5,993 nt of DNA, from positions 1 to 5,993 of the forward strand of contig JAQWJG010000063.1 in NCBI GenBank assembly GCA_029248485.1, written 5' to 3'. Of the stretch, positions 5,093 through 5,993 are shown piece after piece. Numbering within the stretch: the stretch's first letter is position 1; each line of letters starts with the position of its first letter. The translations under genes were made by a program, and so were the position numbers. The stretch is from SAR86 cluster bacterium. Its GTDB lineage: Bacteria; Pseudomonadota; Gammaproteobacteria; SAR86; D2472. The notes below the pieces were generated by a model. It saw nothing but the letters and a program-made list of their open reading frames with translations, ran no database searches and was not told where the DNA came from.

Positions 5093-5993
5093 CTAAAACA
5101 CTTGTCCAATGGTGAACTGGAATTCTTCAGTTCTATCAAAAGGCCCGTCATTAAATGGCTGAGAAAAACTAAAACTCATAGGACCAAATCCTGTAATCCA
5201 AGTCACGCCGACTCCAATTGAATATCTTAAATCTTCAACTGATGGCTCAAAACAGTTAACCTGATATTCCTGACAATCTGTTGAGAAAACATTACCAAAG
5301 TCTAAAAAGAATGCAGATCGCATAGATCTTTGATCTTCAATCATTGGAAGTCTAAAGATGAGCTGAAGGCTTCCTTCTACTAGGAAGTTGCCCCCAATTG
5401 GATCTCTAAGCTGCTGAAAACCATAAGGATTTTGTGCAATAGAGTCTGGAACTCCATCGCCATCGGTATCAATGATCAAGGGGCACTCCCCTGTTTTTGC
5501 ATTAAATTCATAGCATGGAGCTGGAGTTATTCTTGGACCCAAAGTATTTGATTCAAAACCTCTCAATGAACGAGGGCCTCCTGAATAAAAATTTTCAAAG
5601 AAAGGGGTTATTTTGGTGTCCCCATACGCTGCTGTGTATCCAAGCTGTCCATCAAACCCAAAAACAAGATTAGCAAAACCTAAAGGACGATAAAATTTTT
5701 GTCGAATGTTTGTCTTAAAATAGTTAAGATCGCTGCCCGGAATGGTGGCTTGCAACATTATGTCTGTTGAAGAACCATATGTTGGAAACATACCTCTATT
5801 TAAAGTAATTCTAGACCATACAGCTTGAGCTTTAAAAACATCAAACACCGTTCCTTCCGATGCAAGAAAGTCGGCTATCTCTCGTGACGGAAGAGAGCCA
5901 GGATCAATATCTGTATTATCAAAATTAAGGTTTAATCCAATTCTTTGAGTATCGCTTATAGGATAACCAAACTGAACGCCGCCACCCATAGAA
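5093..5993 (-). CDS. bamA: Outer membrane protein assembly factor BamA, C-terminal barrel part (runs off the window)
   Basis: BamA is the Omp85-family insertase at the core of the Bam complex in the outer membrane. Only the last 299 codons are here. The frame is open through the right edge (a Ser codon precedes Met 5989-5987), so that Met is internal and the POTRA domains lie outside. Numbering from that Met, FGYPISDTQR is at 7-16. FYSGGPRSLRGFESNTLGPR (134-153) carries the conserved loop-6 (V/L)RGF motif. FFLDFGNVF (227-235), WITGFGPMSFSFSQPFN (264-280) and the terminal QFTIGQVF are barrel strands, ending in the aromatic residue of the beta-signal. Loop 6 contains Cys159, Cys169 and a DTDGDGVPD motif (174-182). 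A following loop has Cys239 and Cys246. These details differ from E. coli, although E. coli loop 6 also has a cysteine pair. The stop is TAG, and skp follows after 63 nt, as in E. coli. Confidence 0.96.
   Translation of the reverse strand, partial: SMGGGVQFGYPISDTQRIGLNLNFDNTDIDPGSLPSREIADFLASEGTVFDVFKAQAVWSRITLNRGMFPTYGSSTDIMLQATIPGSDLNYFKTNIRQKFYRPLGFANLVFGFDGQLGYTAAYGDTKITPFFENFYSGGPRSLRGFESNTLGPRITPAPCYEFNAKTGECPLIIDTDGDGVPDSIAQNPYGFQQLRDPIGGNFLVEGSLQLIFRLPMIEDQRSMRSAFFLDFGNVFSTDCQEYQVNCFEPSVEDLRYSIGVGVTWITGFGPMSFSFSQPFNDGPFDRTEEFQFTIGQVF

Noticed and set aside
5987..5989. ATG as the start of a 298-residue outer-membrane protein
   Set aside because: The frame stays open beyond it to the window edge, and the residues match the middle of the BamA barrel, so it is an internal Met of a truncated gene.

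Overview
This window is one continuous, one-directional block of bacterial envelope and replication genes, all on the minus strand. Read in transcription order (right to left) it is bamA (3' part only) - skp/ompH - lpxD - fabZ - lpxA - lpxB - rnhB - dnaE (5' part only). This order matches the conserved bamA-skp-lpxD-fabZ-lpxA-lpxB-rnhB-dnaE locus of gammaproteobacteria such as Escherichia coli. The DNA is AT-rich by eye and the genes are packed almost without gaps. Together with the gene order and Pseudomonas/E. coli-like protein motifs, this suggests a low-GC gammaproteobacterium, possibly a streamlined marine type. The clade is inference only.

Layout: 5993-5093 is the C-terminal barrel part of BamA. 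5092-5030 is the only real intergenic gap (63 nt). It carries a possible extended -10 promoter and a clear Shine-Dalgarno sequence for skp. From 5029 to 1 the genes abut or overlap: skp/lpxD are 2 nt apart, lpxD/fabZ share an ATGA overlap, fabZ/lpxA are 2 nt apart, lpxA/lpxB have stop and start directly adjacent, lpxB/rnhB share a GTGA overlap, and rnhB/dnaE are 4 nt apart. No stretch of 300 nt lacks a gene. I see no tRNA, rRNA, CRISPR, insertion sequence or convincing terminator.

How the genes work together: BamA (outer-membrane insertase) and Skp (periplasmic chaperone) build outer-membrane proteins. LpxA, LpxD and LpxB carry out the first, third and fifth steps of lipid A synthesis. FabZ processes 3-hydroxyacyl-ACP, the same acyl donor pool that LpxA and LpxD use. 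RNase HII and the replicative polymerase alpha subunit form the DNA-metabolism tail of the cluster.

Three starts appear to be non-ATG: lpxD TTG, lpxB GTG and rnhB GTG. Two starts were moved inward from the longest open frame, to an ATG in fabZ and in lpxA, on homology and overlap grounds. I found no sign of an undescribed system. The notable points are variations inside known proteins: a calcium-loop-like insert and cysteine pairs in the BamA extracellular loops, acyl-ruler positions in LpxA and LpxD, an unusually acidic Skp, and a degenerate PHP motif in DnaE.
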